The notes beneath the pieces are model-generated. The model searched no databases. It saw only the letters and a program-made list of their open reading frames with translations, and was not told the origin of the DNA. A stretch of DNA of 42,055 bases from Casp-actino8 sp044358015. Its GTDB lineage: Bacteria; Actinomycetota; Acidimicrobiia; Acidimicrobiales; Ilumatobacteraceae. Below, piece after piece: positions 7,791 to 15,974 of the stretch. A program made the translations under genes and the position numbers. Location: contig JBIKOO010000013.1 in the NCBI GenBank assembly GCA_044358015.1, positions 1 through 42,055 of the forward strand, in the 5' to 3' direction. Numbering within the stretch: the stretch's first letter is position 1; every line of letters starts with the position of its first letter.

Positions 7791-9074
7791 ATGAGTAATT
7801 TCGCCCCCCGCAAGGGAGCGCCTCGGAGTCCGCGTCGTCCGCGTGACTCTGCCGGACAAGAAGAAGTTTCCGGCCCCGCGCAACCCTTAACCAGTATCAA
7901 TGTGCTTCCGCCAGTCGAGACCCCTACGGGTTTCGCCAAGCTTGGAGTTCCCCCCGAAGTCGATGCAGGTCTTGCTGCTGCCGGCTTTGCCAATCCATTC
8001 GCCATTCAGATTGAAGCGATTCCGGTCGCGATGCAAGGTCACGATGTGTGTGGCCGTGCCAAGACCGGTTCGGGTAAGACCCTCGCCTTTGGTGTGCCGA
8101 TGTTGTCGCGTATTTCGATGAAGGCTGAGCCGATGAAGCCCTTGGGCTTGGTATTGGTGCCGACGCGTGAATTGGCTGTGCAAGTTGCTGAAGTTCTTGA
8201 ACCGTTGGCCCGTCATTCAGGTCGACATGTTTTGGCGGTGTACGGCGGAGCAAGTCGCCACCAGCAAGTTGAACACATGGCTAAAGGCATCGAGATTGTT
8301 GTTGCCACACCATTGCGTTTGATCGACTTGTTGAAGTCGGACGAGATTGATTTGTCAGCCGTTGAAGTTGTTGTGCTCGACGAAGCCGACCGTATGGCCG
8401 ATGATGGCTTCACCCCGCAAGTTGAATGGGTATTGCGTCGTTGCACAGGACGTAATCAGACAATGTTGTTCTCGGCAACTCTTGATGGCGATGTTGGCCA
8501 CTTGATTCGCCAGTTCATGACGAACCCAGTTGAAGTTGCGATTGACGAAGCAACCGACACTGTGGGAACAATGCACCACTTGTGGCTCGCGGTTCACCAC
8601 ATGGACAAAGACAAGGTTGTCTCGGCGATTTCACGTGGTGCGGGTAAGACCGTGGTGTTCTGTCAGACGAAGCGTGTGTGTGATCGCGTGACCGACAATT
8701 TGATTGCCCTCGGAATTAATGCCGCAGCAATTCATGGTGACTTGGCTCAGCCAGCTCGCGAAAAAGCGATGCGACGATTCGCTGAAGGTTCACTGAGTGT
8801 TTTGGTGGCAACTGATGTTGCAGCACGCGGTATTGACATTGACGATATTGCGGCCGTGATTCATTACGAGCCCGCGAAGGACAACAAGGATTACTTGCAC
8901 CGTTCGGGTCGAACTGCGCGTGCAGGTCGTGATGGTTGGGCCGTGACGTTGGTTGAGTACAACCAGCACACTCAAGTGACGATCTTGCAGCGCACCATGC
9001 GCATGCCGATCACGAAGTCAATCGAAGTCTTCAGCAATAACCCCAAACTCTCCAACCTCGCCGAATTTCTCTAG
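7791..9074 (+). CDS. DEAD-box RNA helicase
   Basis: ATP-dependent RNA unwinding, likely in ribosome assembly or mRNA turnover. In the 427-aa protein: a Q-motif around NPFAIQIEAIP (69-78), motif I AKTGSGKT (90-97), PTRELA (124-129), DEAD (197-200), SAT (228-230), VATDVAARGIDI and HRSGRTARAG. The first ~40 residues are basic and disordered-looking; there is no long C-terminal RNA-binding extension, making it a compact RhlE-like enzyme. ATG 7791 is preferred over the frame's first codon at 7668 because a TACCCT -10 box lies at 7775-7780 and the upstream frame overlaps the divergent gene. A perfect palindrome begins at its stop codon. Confidence 0.93.
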   Translation: MSNFAPRKGAPRSPRRPRDSAGQEEVSGPAQPLTSINVLPPVETPTGFAKLGVPPEVDAGLAAAGFANPFAIQIEAIPVAMQGHDVCGRAKTGSGKTLAFGVPMLSRISMKAEPMKPLGLVLVPTRELAVQVAEVLEPLARHSGRHVLAVYGGASRHQQVEHMAKGIEIVVATPLRLIDLLKSDEIDLSAVEVVVLDEADRMADDGFTPQVEWVLRRCTGRNQTMLFSATLDGDVGHLIRQFMTNPVEVAIDEATDTVGTMHHLWLAVHHMDKDKVVSAISRGAGKTVVFCQTKRVCDRVTDNLIALGINAAAIHGDLAQPAREKAMRRFAEGSLSVLVATDVAARGIDIDDIAAVIHYEPAKDNKDYLHRSGRTARAGRDGWAVTLVEYNQHTQVTILQRTMRMPITKSIEVFSNNPKLSNLAEFL

Positions 9075-9128
9075 TGATTCTGGTGCAAGATTGTTGCGTT
9101 TTTCGCAACAATCTTGCACCAGAATCAC
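9074..9128. repeat. Perfect 25-bp palindrome between convergent genes (family copy 1)
   Basis: Arms 9074-9098 and 9104-9128 are exact reverse complements around a 5-nt TTTTT loop. The outer arm begins GTGATTCTGGTGCA, shared in nearly the same form by the copies at 10099 and 19465. It starts in the last base of the helicase stop codon and ends 16 nt before the stop of the gene on the other strand. It may act as a bidirectional terminator, though no T-tract follows either side. Confidence 0.85.
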
Positions 9129-9144
9129 AAGGAATACTGAGGTT

Positions 9145-10065
9145 TTAGAAGCCGAATCCGGTGTAACCGCGACTGCGGAGAAGGTCGCGAAGAGTTTGAA
9201 CTACGTACCGTGAGCGGCCTTTGATATCTCGCCAGGTGAAGTGGGCAATGAGCCACCCTTGTTTCTGGAAATAGATATCGCGCTTGGCGAGTCGTTCAAA
9301 GTCTTCGCGTCGTTCGTACTTGCCCCAGCCGTCGGTTTCGCTCGCCACTTTCCATTCAGGCCAACCAAGATCGGCGCGAAACGGACCGATTGGGATTTGA
9401 GTTTCAAATTTTGGAAATTCGTGTCGACCGAGTAGCCGTTGCATTTCGAGTTCAAGTACTGAATCGGCTGGTTTGCTGGCGTATGGCCAAGTAGCTAGTA
9501 AGTCCCGCATCGGACCGATTCCGGAACGTCCTCGCTCTGAATGACGGGCGACAGCAGCGATGAGACGATCTCGAGAGATATCTGCATTGATCAGCATTTT
9601 CTCGGTTACTAAAGGAAGTTTGTACGGCTCGACCGCAGCAAAGTCAAGAAGCGTGCGCGCTGCTGATGTTGTTCGAATCTTCTCACGTTTGATCGGAGCA
9701 ATATCTTCATGATCACGAGGATGATGAAAATGAACTCCAACCACGGGCGTCATTCTTTTCCTGCCAAGTTTGATGATGTCAATCGGCTCGCCTTCTTTGG
9801 GAGTCCAAATGCCCCAAAGTGCGGCTGCAGTTCGATGCGATGCGATTCCTAATCCATCTCCACTGAGGACTGCGGCAAGTATTGACTGATGCCTTGTTGG
9901 AGGGAATCCAAAAATGGCTGACACATTCGGATAGATCGGAAGTAGTAATCCGCGATTATTGAGGCGATGCCATTGAGATTTAGATATACCAAGTTCAGCA
10001 GCTTGAAATCGTGTGATGAGTCCGTGTTGATTGGCAGCACGTTGATGTAACGGTTTGAGATTCAT
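9145..10065 (-). CDS. AbiEi-type antitoxin domain fused to a DUF559/Vsr-like nuclease fold
   Basis: A 306-aa protein of a family common in Actinobacteria. Residues ~1-90 form the AbiEi_4 winged-helix region (RFQAAELGISKSQWHRL), followed by IASHRTAAALWGI and a middle domain; the last ~90 residues resemble the DUF559/Vsr PD-(D/E)xK fold, with LELEMQRLL, RADLGWPEWKVASETDG and a final QTLRDLL helix. Classical AbiE systems pair AbiEi with the toxin AbiEii; no nucleotidyltransferase toxin lies next to it, so this is a solitary gene of unknown role. ATG 10065 is preferred to a TTG at 10095. Palindromes of one family flank both sides (9074-9128 and 10099-10153). Confidence 0.75.
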   Translation of the reverse strand: MNLKPLHQRAANQHGLITRFQAAELGISKSQWHRLNNRGLLLPIYPNVSAIFGFPPTRHQSILAAVLSGDGLGIASHRTAAALWGIWTPKEGEPIDIIKLGRKRMTPVVGVHFHHPRDHEDIAPIKREKIRTTSAARTLLDFAAVEPYKLPLVTEKMLINADISRDRLIAAVARHSERGRSGIGPMRDLLATWPYASKPADSVLELEMQRLLGRHEFPKFETQIPIGPFRADLGWPEWKVASETDGWGKYERREDFERLAKRDIYFQKQGWLIAHFTWRDIKGRSRYVVQTLRDLLRSRGYTGFGF

Positions 10066-10098
10066 GCCCCCAATGTGGGATTGAAGACATATCAAGGG

Positions 10099-10153
10099 GT
10101 GGTTCTGGTGCAGAATTTATGCGAAATCCGCAACGATTCTGCACCAGAAGCAC
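10099..10153. repeat. Imperfect palindrome downstream of leuD (family copy 2)
   Basis: TTCTGGTGCAGAAT (10103-10116) pairs with ATTCTGCACCAGAA (10136-10149); outer GTG (10099-10101) pairs with CAC (10151-10153) across one mismatch. The 19-nt loop contains GCGAAATCCGC, reminiscent of the centre of the copy at 19465. It ends 4 nt from the leuD stop and starts 33 nt before the start codon of the AbiEi/DUF559 gene, so it may terminate leuCD and insulate that gene. Confidence 0.8.
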
Positions 10154-10157
10154 AAAG

Positions 10158-10745
10158 TTATTTAGAGAGCCAGGATGGGCGAGTGGTCTCGAAGCTGGCG
10201 ATTTGATCAGCATGCGAGAGCGTGATGCCAATGTCATCAAGGCCGTTCAAGAATCGATGCTGATTCTGTGGTTCCATCGGGAACGACTCGGTTAAACCGA
10301 TGCTCGGAACTTCAACGACGAGTCGTTCCATGTCGACCACGATGTTGGTCTTGGGATCGGCTTCAATCGCGGCCCAAATCTTTTCGACTGCTTCAATCGG
10401 CAATGCAACTGGAGCCAAACCATTCTTGGTGCAGTTGTTGCGGAAGATGTCGCTGAAGCTTGGCGCAATCACCGCATCAAATCCGTATTGCTGAATTGCC
10501 CATACTGCGTGTTCGCGTGATGAACCAACACCAAACGATGGACCAGCCACCAAGATTGATGCTCCGGCGTAACGCTCATCGTTCAACACAAAACTGCGAT
10601 CATCGCGCCAGGTTGAAAACAAACCAGCTTCGAAGCCAGTTCGTTCAACTCGCTTCAACCAATCGGCGGGGATGATTTGATCGGTGTCAACGTCGCTACG
10701 ACGCAAGGGGATTCCGTTACCGGTGAGAATTTGAACACTCTTCAT
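10158..10745 (-). CDS. leuD: 3-isopropylmalate dehydratase small subunit
   Basis: Swivel domain of isopropylmalate isomerase; partner of LeuC. The 195-aa protein shows DTDQIIPADWLKR near 20, the substrate-specifying loop and GPSFGVGSSREHAVWAI near 70, then FSDIFRNNCTKNGLAP. Its ATG overlaps the leuC stop in ATGA, so translation is coupled. Besides leucine synthesis the enzyme should hydrate citraconate in the citramalate route to isoleucine, given cimA in this window. A palindrome lies directly downstream. Confidence 0.95.
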   Translation of the reverse strand: MKSVQILTGNGIPLRRSDVDTDQIIPADWLKRVERTGFEAGLFSTWRDDRSFVLNDERYAGASILVAGPSFGVGSSREHAVWAIQQYGFDAVIAPSFSDIFRNNCTKNGLAPVALPIEAVEKIWAAIEADPKTNIVVDMERLVVEVPSIGLTESFPMEPQNQHRFLNGLDDIGITLSHADQIASFETTRPSWLSK

Positions 10746-12175
10746 GACTCTTCCTTCACTTCAAATCTGCCTGAATCTAAATCTGATGGGGTGGCGAAGG
10801 TGCCGGCAACGGCAGTTGCTGCGGCGACTTCGGGGGACACTAGGTGAGTACGACCGCCACGGCCTTGACGACCTTCAAAGTTGCGGTTACTTGTACTTGC
10901 TGAACGCTCACCTTGCGTGAGTTTGTCGGGGTTCATCGCGAGGCACATTGAACAACCGGGTTCGCGCCAATCGGCTCCAGCGGCACGGAAGATTTCGTGC
11001 AAGCCTTCCGCTTCTGCTTGCGTCTTCACTGAGTGACTTCCAGGAACAACCATCACGCGCGGAACGGTGACAGTGCGACCTTTCATCACTGAAGCAGCAG
11101 CGCGCAAGTCTTCGATACGACTGTTGGTGCATGAACCAATGAACACGGTGTCAACTTTGACATCGCGCAACAAGGTTCCGGGTGTGAGGCCCATGTATTC
11201 AAGCGCACGGGCAACGGTCTCACGTGTTGTGGGATCGGCGAAATCATCAGGTGATGGAATAGGTGCATCGATGCTCGCGACTTGTGCGGGGTTGGTTCCC
11301 CACGTCACTTGCGGCACCAAGGTGCTGGCGTCAATCACGACTTCTTTGTCGAACTTTGCGCCGGCATCGGTGCTCAAGGTCTTCCAATACGCAACGGCCT
11401 TGTCCCACTCGGCTCCCTTGGGTGCATGAGTGCGACCCTTGAGGTATTCGAACGTGGTTTCGTCCGGTGCAATGAGTCCGGCTTTTGCGCCAGCTTCGAT
11501 GGTCATGTTGCAGACGGTCATGCGACCTTCCATCGACAATGCCTGAATAGCTGAGCCACGGAACTCGATGACATAACCAATGCCACCACCGGTTCCGATG
11601 TTGCCGATGATCGCCAAGATGATGTCTTTGGCGGTGACGCCAGCGGGCAATGTGCCGTTGACTTCAACGCTCATCCATTTGGGTCGGCTTTGGGGGAGAG
11701 TCTGAGTGGCGAGCACGTGTTCAACTTCGCTGGTTCCGATACCGAAGGCCAATGAACCAAAGGCGCCGTGAGTTGCCGTGTGGCTGTCGCCGCACACGAT
11801 GGTCATGCCGGGCAAGGTACGACCTTGTTCGGGTCCGATCACGTGCACGATGCCCTGCAATGGATTACCCATCGAGAACAGTTCAACACCAAACTCTTTG
11901 GCGTTGTTGCGCATGACTTCTACTTGACGAGCCGAGATTGGGTCGGCGATGGGCAAGTGGATGTCGGCCGTTGGCACGTTGTGATCTTCGGTTGCAATCG
12001 TGAGTTCGGGGCGACGAATGGGGCGCTTGGTTAAACGCAGACCATCGAAGGCCTGCGGACTTGTCACTTCATGCACGAGGTGCAAGTCGATGTACAAAAG
12101 ATCGGGTTCGTCAGCGGCCGAGTGCACGACGTGGCTGTCCCAAACTTTCTGGGCGAGGGTGGTGGGGTTGCTCAT
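10742..12175 (-). CDS. leuC: 3-isopropylmalate dehydratase large subunit
   Basis: [4Fe-4S] aconitase-family subunit isomerising 2- to 3-isopropylmalate. The 477-aa product has HEVTSPQAFDGLR, the VCGDSHTATHGAFG motif, a cluster cysteine in FIGSCTNSRIEDL and two more in GCSMCLAMNPDKL. ATG 12175 is chosen over the frame's first codon (12226) because GAGG lies 5 nt before it; the longer frame would run through the intergenic operator region. The gene is divergent from the IclR regulator and forms an operon with leuD. Confidence 0.95.
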   Translation of the reverse strand: MSNPTTLAQKVWDSHVVHSAADEPDLLYIDLHLVHEVTSPQAFDGLRLTKRPIRRPELTIATEDHNVPTADIHLPIADPISARQVEVMRNNAKEFGVELFSMGNPLQGIVHVIGPEQGRTLPGMTIVCGDSHTATHGAFGSLAFGIGTSEVEHVLATQTLPQSRPKWMSVEVNGTLPAGVTAKDIILAIIGNIGTGGGIGYVIEFRGSAIQALSMEGRMTVCNMTIEAGAKAGLIAPDETTFEYLKGRTHAPKGAEWDKAVAYWKTLSTDAGAKFDKEVVIDASTLVPQVTWGTNPAQVASIDAPIPSPDDFADPTTRETVARALEYMGLTPGTLLRDVKVDTVFIGSCTNSRIEDLRAAASVMKGRTVTVPRVMVVPGSHSVKTQAEAEGLHEIFRAAGADWREPGCSMCLAMNPDKLTQGERSASTSNRNFEGRQGRGGRTHLVSPEVAAATAVAGTFATPSDLDSGRFEVKEES

Positions 12176-12204
12176 AATTTCCTCAATGATCGCGAGTATG
12201 TTGA

Positions 12205-12228
12205 TTCTCAATAAGTATTTTCTCAATA
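12205..12228. promoter_or_regulatory. Direct repeat in the leuC / IclR intergenic region, candidate operator
   Basis: TTCTCAATA occurs at 12205-12213 and again at 12220-12228, 15 bp apart, between the divergent starts at 12175 and 12251. A weaker TTCCTCAAT lies at 12178. The position fits a site for the IclR regulator encoded next door; binding is inferred. Confidence 0.45.
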
Positions 12229-12250
12229 TATGGGATACTATTCTTACTGT

Positions 12251-12898
12251 ATGGACAGCATATCGGGCGTCGGAGTTGTTGACAAGGTCATTGCGGTCTT
12301 GCGCGCCTTAGAAACCAATGGTGCGTTGTCTCTGATTGAACTTCAAGATGCCACTGGTATGCCCAGGGCTACTGCCCACCGTTTGGCCTCAGCTCTCGAA
12401 GATCACGGGCTGGTACGGCGCGAAACCAACGGCAAATTTGCTTTAGGAATGGGGCTGGTTGGACTGGGCAAGGCAGCGGCTTCGGCATTGCCACTAGTCG
12501 AAACGGCCCGTCCAGTACTTGACACGTTGCGCACGACAACCGGCGAATCGGTGCAGTTGTATGTGCGCGAAGGCGAAGGTCGTCGTTGCGTGGTTTCGCT
12601 GGAGTCTCCGCATGGATTGCGCTGGATCGTTCCAGAAGGTTCGCTGTTGCCACTGGGTGCAGGTTCGGCTGGTCACGTCTTAGAAGGTGAACGTGTTGAT
12701 AAGCGGGGATGGATTCAATCAATCGGCGAACGTGAAGCTGGCGTGGCTTCGGTCAGTGCACCAGTGATGAACGCGCAGGGAATTATCGTCGCGGCGATCA
12801 GCGTGAGTGGTCCGATTGAACGCTTATCGCGCAAGCCTGGTGAGCGACACGGCGCAGCAGTTGTTGAAGCTGCCAAAGACTTAGCAAAACTTCTGTAA
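12251..12898 (+). CDS. IclR-family regulator of leuCD (LtbR/NdgR type)
   Basis: The 215-aa protein has the N-terminal winged helix-turn-helix (SLIELQDATGMPRATAHRLASALEDHGLV, residues ~23-50) and the C-terminal IclR effector domain ending in ISGP-like ISVSGPIERLS. Divergence from leuCD is the hallmark of Streptomyces NdgR and Corynebacterium LtbR, which repress leucine and other amino acid genes, so the same role is inferred. ATG 12251 is preferred over 12230 because TACTAT at 12236-12241 stands 9 nt before it. No effector-specific residues can be assigned. Confidence 0.88.
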   Translation: MDSISGVGVVDKVIAVLRALETNGALSLIELQDATGMPRATAHRLASALEDHGLVRRETNGKFALGMGLVGLGKAAASALPLVETARPVLDTLRTTTGESVQLYVREGEGRRCVVSLESPHGLRWIVPEGSLLPLGAGSAGHVLEGERVDKRGWIQSIGEREAGVASVSAPVMNAQGIIVAAISVSGPIERLSRKPGERHGAAVVEAAKDLAKLL

Positions 12899-12949
12899 TC
12901 ACTGCTGAGTTCGTCACCGTTTATGTGATGTCATTCCCACAGTACGGGC

Positions 12950-13426
12950 ATGACATCAACTCACGAAGAAAACCACGACAACATCCCCGAACCAGCGTTA
13001 CTGGTTGCGCAATTCATTGACTCGCTGGTGCACGCAGAATTAGAAGATCCATTTGAGATCGACTTTGCCCGTTTGTATGCGATGCCGGAAAACGAAAACG
13101 ACGACTGGCAAATTGCGCTTGAGTCCAATCCCTACGAATTGATGATGAACAATCCACGTCCACCGGCCACCAAAGCGGGATGTTTAGTCGTCACTGGTTG
13201 GGCGGCTCCGATGGAAAAAGAACCAAAAGAAGATGTCGAGCCCAGTGTGCGACCGAGCGAACATCCCAAGCGTCAACGAGTGCGCGTTTGTATTGCGATC
13301 TGTGATGGCACAATTGCCACGGTGATGCGTTCAAGCGATGAGCCCGATGACGTGAAAAACATGTCAGAGCGGGGGATGGGAGGAATTCCTGATGTTCTCG
13401 AAGCTTGGTGGAAAGACGAACTTTGA
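12950..13426 (+). CDS. Unknown acidic 158-aa protein
   Basis: Not recognised. It is a soluble, acidic protein: N-terminal helix LLVAQFIDSLVHAELEDPFEIDFARLY, a mid-region VVTGWAAPME followed by a charged linker (KEPKEDVEPSVRPSEHPKRQRV), then a beta-rich RVRVCIAICDGTIATVMR and a C-terminal DVLEAWWKDEL. No signal peptide, membrane helix or metal motif. It follows the IclR regulator on the same strand after 51 nt, but nothing ties their functions together. Codon use matches the neighbours, so it is likely a real gene. Confidence 0.65.
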   Translation: MTSTHEENHDNIPEPALLVAQFIDSLVHAELEDPFEIDFARLYAMPENENDDWQIALESNPYELMMNNPRPPATKAGCLVVTGWAAPMEKEPKEDVEPSVRPSEHPKRQRVRVCIAICDGTIATVMRSSDEPDDVKNMSERGMGGIPDVLEAWWKDEL

Positions 13427-13508
13427 TGGCCGCTACGAAACTCTCACCAACTTCTCAACTTCATAACCATGCAATTGGTTGCGAGATCAATGAGGTGAAA
13501 AGGTCTTC

Positions 13509-13625
13509 ATGGATAAACCGGGCCTAGAAGATTTCTTGGAATCCGACATTGTCCACAAATACAACGAGCATTGTCAATGTTTCACGAACTCTCGGTTTCA
13601 CCACCAGCGAACAGCTGAAACTTAG
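13509..13625 (+). CDS. Possible 38-aa protein
   Basis: Short frame beginning MDKPGLEDFLESDIV and ending in a His/Cys-containing tail (NEHCQCF, FHHQR). AAAAGG stands 5 nt before its ATG. Its stop overlaps the 3' end of the convergent FKBP gene by 4 nt. Nothing else is visible in 13427-13621. No homology is recognised and it may be chance. Confidence 0.3.
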   Translation: MDKPGLEDFLESDIVHKYNEHCQCFTNSRFHHQRTAET

Positions 13626-14497
13626 AAAGTTGATAGCAGGTCAATAACGACAATGAGGTCGGTTGATGCTGGCAACTTCATGTCCGAGTTACCTTCGGTT
13701 CCAAACGCATCGGCAAACGGAATGGTGAGTTGACGGCGACCGCCCACTTTCATACCAGTAACTCCATTGACCAAGCCCGGGAGTGAGCCGCCTTCAGTTA
13801 AGTTCAACGAAACTGGGCTGGGGTCGCCCCAAGTGCTCACGAGCTCTTCTCCGGTATCGCCTCGATAAGCGATGATGTGCACAAGAACATTTGAATCGGT
13901 TTTCGCCTCGGCGCCATCACCAACAACAAGATCTTCGCTCACCAGTGCATCAACATTTGCTGCACCTTCAACGGTGATGTCGGGAGCATCGGATGGATCA
14001 ATCGGTGGCACGATGGCGACTGCTTGAACGATGAATGAGATCGCGGTATCGGGCGGGATGGCATCGCCTGAACCTGCTGAGCTATAAGCAAGCTCTGCAG
14101 GGATATCTAACTGACGTCGTCCGCCTGCCTTGATGCCAATGAGGCCGATATCCCAGCCTTCGATCACTGCACCAACACCAAGCGTGACTGCGTATGGATC
14201 GCCACCAAAGTTGCCATCGAAACGCTTGCCATTTTCGCTCAATACACCGACGTAGTACACGTAGACAGTTGAACCGTCGACGGCCGCTTCGCCTTCACCT
14301 TCTGTGATATCAGTGATCACTAATTCAGTGGGGATTTCGGTGGGTAACGAAACTGTGGGTTCACCAATCAAATCAGCTGGATCGGTTGAAGAGGGTGCAT
14401 CGGTTGTCGATGAAGAATCATCACCACTGCACGCAGCAAAGAGAAGAGTGGACGAAAGTGTGAGCGCAATTATGGCGCGTGATGTGCGAGATGACAT
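13622..14497 (-). CDS. Lipoprotein with two FKBP-type peptidyl-prolyl isomerase domains
   Basis: Extracytoplasmic proline isomerase/chaperone. From ATG 14497 the 291-aa protein starts with a lipoprotein signal (hydrophobic 8-19, then FAAC with C23 as the acylated cysteine), a Ser/Thr/Asp linker, then FKBP domain 1 (GWDIGLIGIKAGGRRQLDIP) and domain 2 (GLVNGVTGMKVGGRRQLTIP). The repeated GxKxGGRRxLxIP blocks show an internal duplication. The frame remains open upstream to 14845, but that part lies inside the AarF gene. It is 10 nt downstream of that gene on the same strand, so the last gene of the greA operon. Confidence 0.88.
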   Translation of the reverse strand: MSSRTSRAIIALTLSSTLLFAACSGDDSSSTTDAPSSTDPADLIGEPTVSLPTEIPTELVITDITEGEGEAAVDGSTVYVYYVGVLSENGKRFDGNFGGDPYAVTLGVGAVIEGWDIGLIGIKAGGRRQLDIPAELAYSSAGSGDAIPPDTAISFIVQAVAIVPPIDPSDAPDITVEGAANVDALVSEDLVVGDGAEAKTDSNVLVHIIAYRGDTGEELVSTWGDPSPVSLNLTEGGSLPGLVNGVTGMKVGGRRQLTIPFADAFGTEGNSDMKLPASTDLIVVIDLLSTF

Positions 14498-14507
14498 TTG
14501 CAACACG

Positions 14508-15974
14508 CTAGCCGTGTTGGGCCAACCATTGCGCTTCACGGCGGCCCATTTCGGTACTTGGTGCACCATTGGCAAAGGGCCAAATCTCTTGTGAGATGCG
14601 TCGGTAATTGCCACTCGCACCCAGTTCGCCGAGAATCGCGTATAAACCAAGGTTGATGCGCTGAATGAAGACAAATGGTTTTGGAACCGTTGCGTATTGC
14701 GCGATGGGGCTTGATCGATCAAACGTGTGACGGACGATGCCTTTTGAATACTCGGGAGTCCAGGTGATCTCTTCGTCATTACGAACTGGTTCGTAAAAAC
14801 GTCCGAAGTAGGTTCCGACATCGGCGGTTTCGACAGGGGCATCACGTTGCAACATTCCGGCGTTTTCTAAGACCGCACGGAATGTGGGAATATCACTTTC
14901 ATAGGCCGCTGACTTGACCATAGAAATGAACGTATTCATTTCACTATCGCTGAAATGTTTGACAAGACCGAAGTCAAGAAACGTCACGCGACCATCTTCG
15001 TGAAAGATGTAGTTACCGGGATGAGGGTCGCCGTTGAACTTATGCATTCCGTACAAACTTCGAAAGACAAATCGGAAGAGACATTCGCCGGTGAGGTTCT
15101 TTTGCTCTTGATCTTGTTGCATCAATTCAGCAAACGACATCCCGTTCACGAGTTCAGTAGTGAGAACTCGCGAGGTGCTCATAGTCGGCATGACCTCAGG
15201 AACGCTGATATAGGGATGACCTCGGTAGTAATCAGCAAAGAGTTGTTGGTTTTTGGCTTCACGTGAATAATCGAGTTCTTCACGAATACGTTCTTTAACT
15301 TCTTGCACCATGTCGCTCGGGTCGAGTCCACTGAATCCCTGTTGCAGTAACGCACCAAGAAAATCGGCGTTACGTAGGTCGGCATCAATGGCTTGATCAA
15401 CGCCGGGATATTGCACCTTGACTGCAACGGCGCGTTCTTTGCCAGTTGTCGGATCAATCATCACCGCACGATGTACTTGACCAATTGATGCTGATGCGAT
15501 GGGTACGGGATCCCATTCAACGAAAACCTTGTCGGGGCTTGCACCAAGTTCGCGTTCAATGACTTCGGCTGCCAAGTCACTTGACATAGGAGGTGCACTG
15601 GCTTGCAATTGTGACAATGCAGCGCGCATCGGCGCGGGCAAACCATCGTCAAGATAACTGGCCATTTGGCCAAGCTTCATTAACGCGCCTTTCATATTGC
15701 CCAGGCGTTCTGAAACTTGTGCAGCCGTCTTTAATTCGGTTTCGTGATCGATCTCAATGCGCCGCTCGGCTGATGAGAAAACTTTGCGAGCCGATGCAGT
15801 TGCATAAGTTGCCCCGACACGGGCACCTAAGCGCACAATTTCGGCGTTACGTGCAGCCAAAGTCCCGCGACGAATTGCACCAGAGATCTTTTTGGCACCG
15901 CCACGTTTCTTGATCAGATAGAGGATTGCTGGTGCGCTGAGCGCAATGATGCCAGCACGCGTCCGATTCTTCAT
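14508..15974 (-). CDS. AarF/UbiB (ABC1/ADCK) family atypical kinase
   Basis: Protein-kinase-like ATPase linked in other bacteria and mitochondria to isoprenoid quinone or lipid metabolism. The 488-aa protein shows the KxGQ motif KLGQ (100-103), the alanine-rich loop IASASIGQVHRA (159-170) replacing the glycine loop, the VAVKVQ lysine (K186), GDPHPGNY and LDFG metal motifs. An N-terminal hydrophobic stretch (9-20) may anchor it to the membrane. Its ATG overlaps the stop of the alpha/beta hydrolase gene in ATGA. In an actinobacterium a menaquinone-related role is possible but not shown. Confidence 0.9.
   Translation of the reverse strand: MKNRTRAGIIALSAPAILYLIKKRGGAKKISGAIRRGTLAARNAEIVRLGARVGATYATASARKVFSSAERRIEIDHETELKTAAQVSERLGNMKGALMKLGQMASYLDDGLPAPMRAALSQLQASAPPMSSDLAAEVIERELGASPDKVFVEWDPVPIASASIGQVHRAVMIDPTTGKERAVAVKVQYPGVDQAIDADLRNADFLGALLQQGFSGLDPSDMVQEVKERIREELDYSREAKNQQLFADYYRGHPYISVPEVMPTMSTSRVLTTELVNGMSFAELMQQDQEQKNLTGECLFRFVFRSLYGMHKFNGDPHPGNYIFHEDGRVTFLDFGLVKHFSDSEMNTFISMVKSAAYESDIPTFRAVLENAGMLQRDAPVETADVGTYFGRFYEPVRNDEEITWTPEYSKGIVRHTFDRSSPIAQYATVPKPFVFIQRINLGLYAILGELGASGNYRRISQEIWPFANGAPSTEMGRREAQWLAQHG

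Noticed and set aside
9145..10065. A type IV toxin-antitoxin pair (AbiE)
   Set aside because: No AbiEii nucleotidyltransferase gene is adjacent; neighbours are leuD and a helicase.
14498..14845. N-terminal extension of the FKBP lipoprotein
   Set aside because: Overlaps the AarF gene and would bury the lipoprotein signal 116 residues inside.
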